From Ptiloglossa arizonensis (taxonomy: Eukaryota; Arthropoda; Insecta; Hymenoptera; Colletidae), in the NCBI RefSeq assembly GCF_051014685.1, contig NW_027478400.1, positions 2,131,295 to 2,195,294 on the forward strand: DNA of 64,000 nt. The letters are read 5' to 3'. Shown piece by piece: positions 61,551-64,000 of the stretch. Both the position numbers and the translations under genes were made by a program. The notes under the pieces were generated by a model. It saw nothing but the letters and a program-made list of their open reading frames with translations, was not told where the DNA came from and ran no database searches. How positions within the stretch are numbered: position 1 is the first letter of the stretch; each line of letters starts with the position of its first letter.

Positions 61551-64000
61551 AAATTTTCGCAGTTCTGATGCTAGAAACGAAAAACTGGAATGGCCTAGGG
61601 GAAAAGTACACACACCGTAGTAATCGGGCGAGTTTCTACTTTCAGACGCAACAGGAATTTCTCAAGTTCGTCAATCCTTTCGCGAGATATGGGAGTTTGA
61701 AGTTAAGGAATGGTTGAGGAACCATCAAAATTTTCGCAAGTCTGAAACTCGAAACCAATAACTACAAAGGCCTAGGGGAAAAATACACATACCTTTGTAA
61801 TCTGGCGAGTTTCTACTTTCAGATGCAACCGGAATTTTTCGAGTTCGTCTATCCGTTCGAGAGATATGGGAGTTTGAAGTTAAGGAATGGTTGAGAAACA
61901 ATCAAAATTTTCGCAAGTCTGATACTCGAAACAAATAACTACAATGGCCTAGGGGAAAAATACACATGGCGTTGTAATCGGGAGAGTTTCTACTTTCAGA
62001 TGCAACAGGAATTTCTCGAGTTCGTCAATCCTTTCGCGAGATATGGGAGTTTGAAGTTAAGGAATGGTTGAGGAACCATCAAAATTTTCGCAAGTCTGAT
62101 ACTCGAAAACAATAACTGGAATTGCCTAGGGGAAAAGTACACATACCTTTGTAATCGGGCGAGTTTCTACTTTCAGACGCAACAGGAATTACTCGAGTTC
62201 GTCAATCCGTTCGCGAGATATGGGAGTTTGAAGTTAAGGTATGGTTGAGAAACCATCAAAATTTCGCAAGTCTGATACTCGAAACCAATAACTACTATGG
62301 CCTAGGGCAAAAATACACATACCGTTGTAATCGGGCGAGTTTCTGCTGTCAGATGCAACAGGAATTTCTCGAGTTCGTCAATCAGTTCGCGAAATAGGGG
62401 AGTTTGAAGTTACGGAATGGTTGAGAAACCATCAAAATTTTAGTAAGTCTGATACACGAACCCAATAACTACTATGTCCTAGGGCAAAAATACACATACC
62501 ATGGTAATCGGGCGAGTTTCTGCTTTCAGATGCAACAGGAATTTCTCGAGTTCGTAAATCCTTTCGCGAGATATGGGAGTTTGAAGTTAAGGAATGATTG
62601 ACAAACCATCAAAATTTTCGCAATTCTGATGCTAGAAACGAAAAACTGGAATGGCCTAGGGGAAAAGTACACACACCGTAGTAATCGGGCGAGTTTCTAC
62701 TTTCAGACGCAACAGTAATTTCTCGAGTTCGTCAATCCGTTCGCGAGATATAGGAGTTTAAAGTTAAGGTATGGTTGAGAAACCATCAAAATTTCGCAAG
62801 TCTTATACTCGAAACCAATAACTACTATGGCCTAGGGCAAAAATACACATACCGGTGTAATCGGGCGAGTTTCTGCTGTCAGATGCAACAGGAATTTCTC
62901 GAGTTCGTCAATCCGTTCGCGAGATATGAGAGTTTGAAGTTAAGGTATGGTTGAGAAAGCATCAAAATTTTCGCAATTCTGATGCTAGAAACGAAAAACT
63001 GGAATGGCCTCGGGGAAAAGTACACATACCATAGTAATCGGGCGAGTTTCTACTTTCAGACGCAACAGGAATTTCTCGAGTTCGTCAATCCTTTCGCGAG
63101 ATATGGGAGTTTGAAGTTAAGGAATGGTTGAGGAACCATCAAAATTTTCGCAAGTCTGAAACTCGAAACCAATAACTACAAAGGGCTAGGGGAAAAATAC
63201 ACATACCTTTGTAATCGGGCGAGTTTCTACTTTCAGATGCAACCGGAATTTTTCGAGTTCGTCTATCCGTTCGAGAGATGTGGGAGTTTGAAATTAAGGA
63301 ATGGTTGAGAAACAATCAAAATTTTCGCAAGTCTGATACTCGAAACAAATAACTACAATGGCCTAGGGGAAAAATACACATAGCGTTGTAATCGGGAGAG
63401 ATTCTACTTTCAGATGCAACAGAAATTTTTCGGATTCGGCAATCCGTTCGCGAAATATGGCAGCTTGAAGTTACGGAATGGTTGAGGAACCATCAAAATT
63501 TTCGCAAGTTTGAAACTCGAAACCAATAACTACAAAGGCCTAGGGGAAAAATACACATACCTTTGTAATCGGGCGAGTTTCTACTTTCAGATGCAACCGG
63601 AATTTTTCGAGTTCGTCTATGCGTTCGAGAGATATGGGAGTTTGAAGTTAAGGAATGGTTGAGAAACCGTCAAAATTTTCGCAAGTCTGATACTCGAAAC
63701 CAATAACTACAATTGCCTAGGGCAAAAATACACATACCTTTGTAATCGGGCGAGATTCTACTTTCAGATGCCACAGGAATTTCTCGAGTTCGTCAATCCG
63801 TTCGCGAAATATCGGAGTTTGGGGTTAAGGGATGGTTGAGAAACCATTAAAATTTTCGCAAGTCTGATACTCGAAACCAATAACTGGAATGGCCTAGGGG
63901 AAAAGTACAAACACCATTGTAATCGGGCGAGTTTCTACTTTCAGATGCAACAGGAATTTCTCGAGTTCGTCAATCCGTTCGCGAAATATCGGAGTTTGGA
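61551..64000 (+). repeat. Mosaic C-type tail (about 14 monomers)
   Basis: Beyond the large duplicate the monomers are C type in a new order. Around 62,410-62,530 is the 'tttagtaagtctg' and 'tactatgtcctagg' monomer otherwise found at ~29,890 and ~31,305. It is preceded by a unique 'ttcgcgaaataggggag'. 'gaaaccgtcaaaattttc' at ~63,662 is the 31,646 type. The last two monomers have 'ttcgcgaaatatcggag' and 'ggggttaagggatgg', not seen elsewhere. No non-satellite sequence appears before the window ends. Confidence 0.75.

Larger units (their letters stand above)
1..64000 (+). repeat. 177-bp satellite DNA array, about 361 head-to-tail monomers
   Basis: The same roughly 177-bp sequence recurs from the first base to the last. 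Monomer starts at 1, 178, 355 and 532 are exactly 177 bp apart. The last full start I placed is 63,862, which is 36 bp short of 361 perfect periods, so length variation is rare and small. Every monomer has the same orientation, and I found no inverted unit, no unique sequence and no inserted mobile element. Tandem arrays of nucleosome-sized monomers with higher-order structure are typical of eukaryotic centromeres and pericentromeres. That location is inference here, because nothing in the window marks a kinetochore directly. The satellite does not match any family I can name. No stretch of the window contains a gene I can support. Confidence 0.97.

Noticed and set aside
1..64000. CRISPR array
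   Set aside because: The unit is 177 bp, repeated without unique spacers, and both conserved and variable parts belong to the same monomer. No cas genes are present.
1..64000. Tandem rRNA, tRNA or other RNA gene cluster
   Set aside because: No conserved rRNA segments, and no tRNA-like cloverleaf with A and B box elements, were recognised in the monomer.
1..64000. Identity with a known centromeric satellite (human alpha, Arabidopsis CEN180)
   Set aside because: Only the length range and the box-like motif are reminiscent. The monomer sequence does not read like either family, so I give no family name.
1..64000. Inverted satellite segments
   Set aside because: Every 60-base row I read carries the forward-strand landmarks (tcgggcgag, tttcag, gagatatgg). 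No reverse-complement landmarks were found.

Overview
The whole 64 kb window is one uninterrupted tandem array of a 177-bp satellite DNA. Monomers begin (in the phase used here) at 1, 178, 355, 532 and so on, all head to tail on the same strand. I count about 361 monomers, with a net drift of only about 36 bp from a perfect 177-bp period. I see no protein-coding gene, RNA gene, transposon insertion or unique sequence. This is eukaryotic heterochromatin, most likely centromeric or pericentromeric, but I do not recognise the satellite family and cannot name the species. The reference monomer is about 44% G+C and carries 10 CpG (about 8.5 expected from its composition). It is therefore not CpG-depleted, which argues mildly against a lineage with heavy germline CpG methylation.

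Layout. (A) 1 to ~13,060: subfamily A, built from nested higher-order repeats (HORs). A 28-monomer unit (~2,971-7,927) is followed by its 29-monomer sister (~7,928-13,060), and 11- and 12-monomer sub-units recur inside and before them. (B) ~13,060-28,630: subfamily B, recognised by a diverged middle segment (tcggtagactttc ... ggaaataattgag), by 'ccctagtgg' and by 'gcgaggtatcgg' variants. It holds a 20/17-monomer duplication, a clean 6-monomer duplication and a fresh single-monomer duplication. (C) ~28,630-44,132: subfamily C, recognised by 'caaccggaatttttcg', 'ttcgagagatatggg', 'agacgcaac' and 'caaataactacaatgg'. (B'/C') 44,133-~61,550: a second copy of the last 2.4 kb of B plus all of C, so about 101 monomers (17.9 kb) have been duplicated in tandem. 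The two copies are nearly identical in sequence but differ by gains and losses of whole monomers. (Tail) ~61,550-64,000: a mosaic of C-type monomers.

Working parts of the monomer. Positions 115-131 match the core CENP-B box pattern (NTTCG-4N-A-2N-CGGG-N) at 8 of 9 fixed positions, the exception being T for the first C of CGGG. Positions 147-162 form a perfect 6-bp stem with a 4-nt loop. Palindromes lie at 31-36 (CCTAGG), 98-103 (CTCGAG), 117-122 (TCGCGA) and 164-171 (AAAATTTT). The monomer length is close to one nucleosome repeat. Because 177 = 3 x 59, one frame is open for 58 codons per monomer and closed by a single TGA. Short open frames of 64-107 codons therefore appear wherever that stop is mutated, and I do not regard them as genes.

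The history read from the sequence is repeated in-register unequal exchange at several scales (1, 3, 4, 6, 8, 11-12, 17-20, 28-29 and ~101 monomers). Duplication offsets are multiples of 177 bp within a few bases. All positions and comparisons were made by eye; percent identities and exact breakpoints need alignment.
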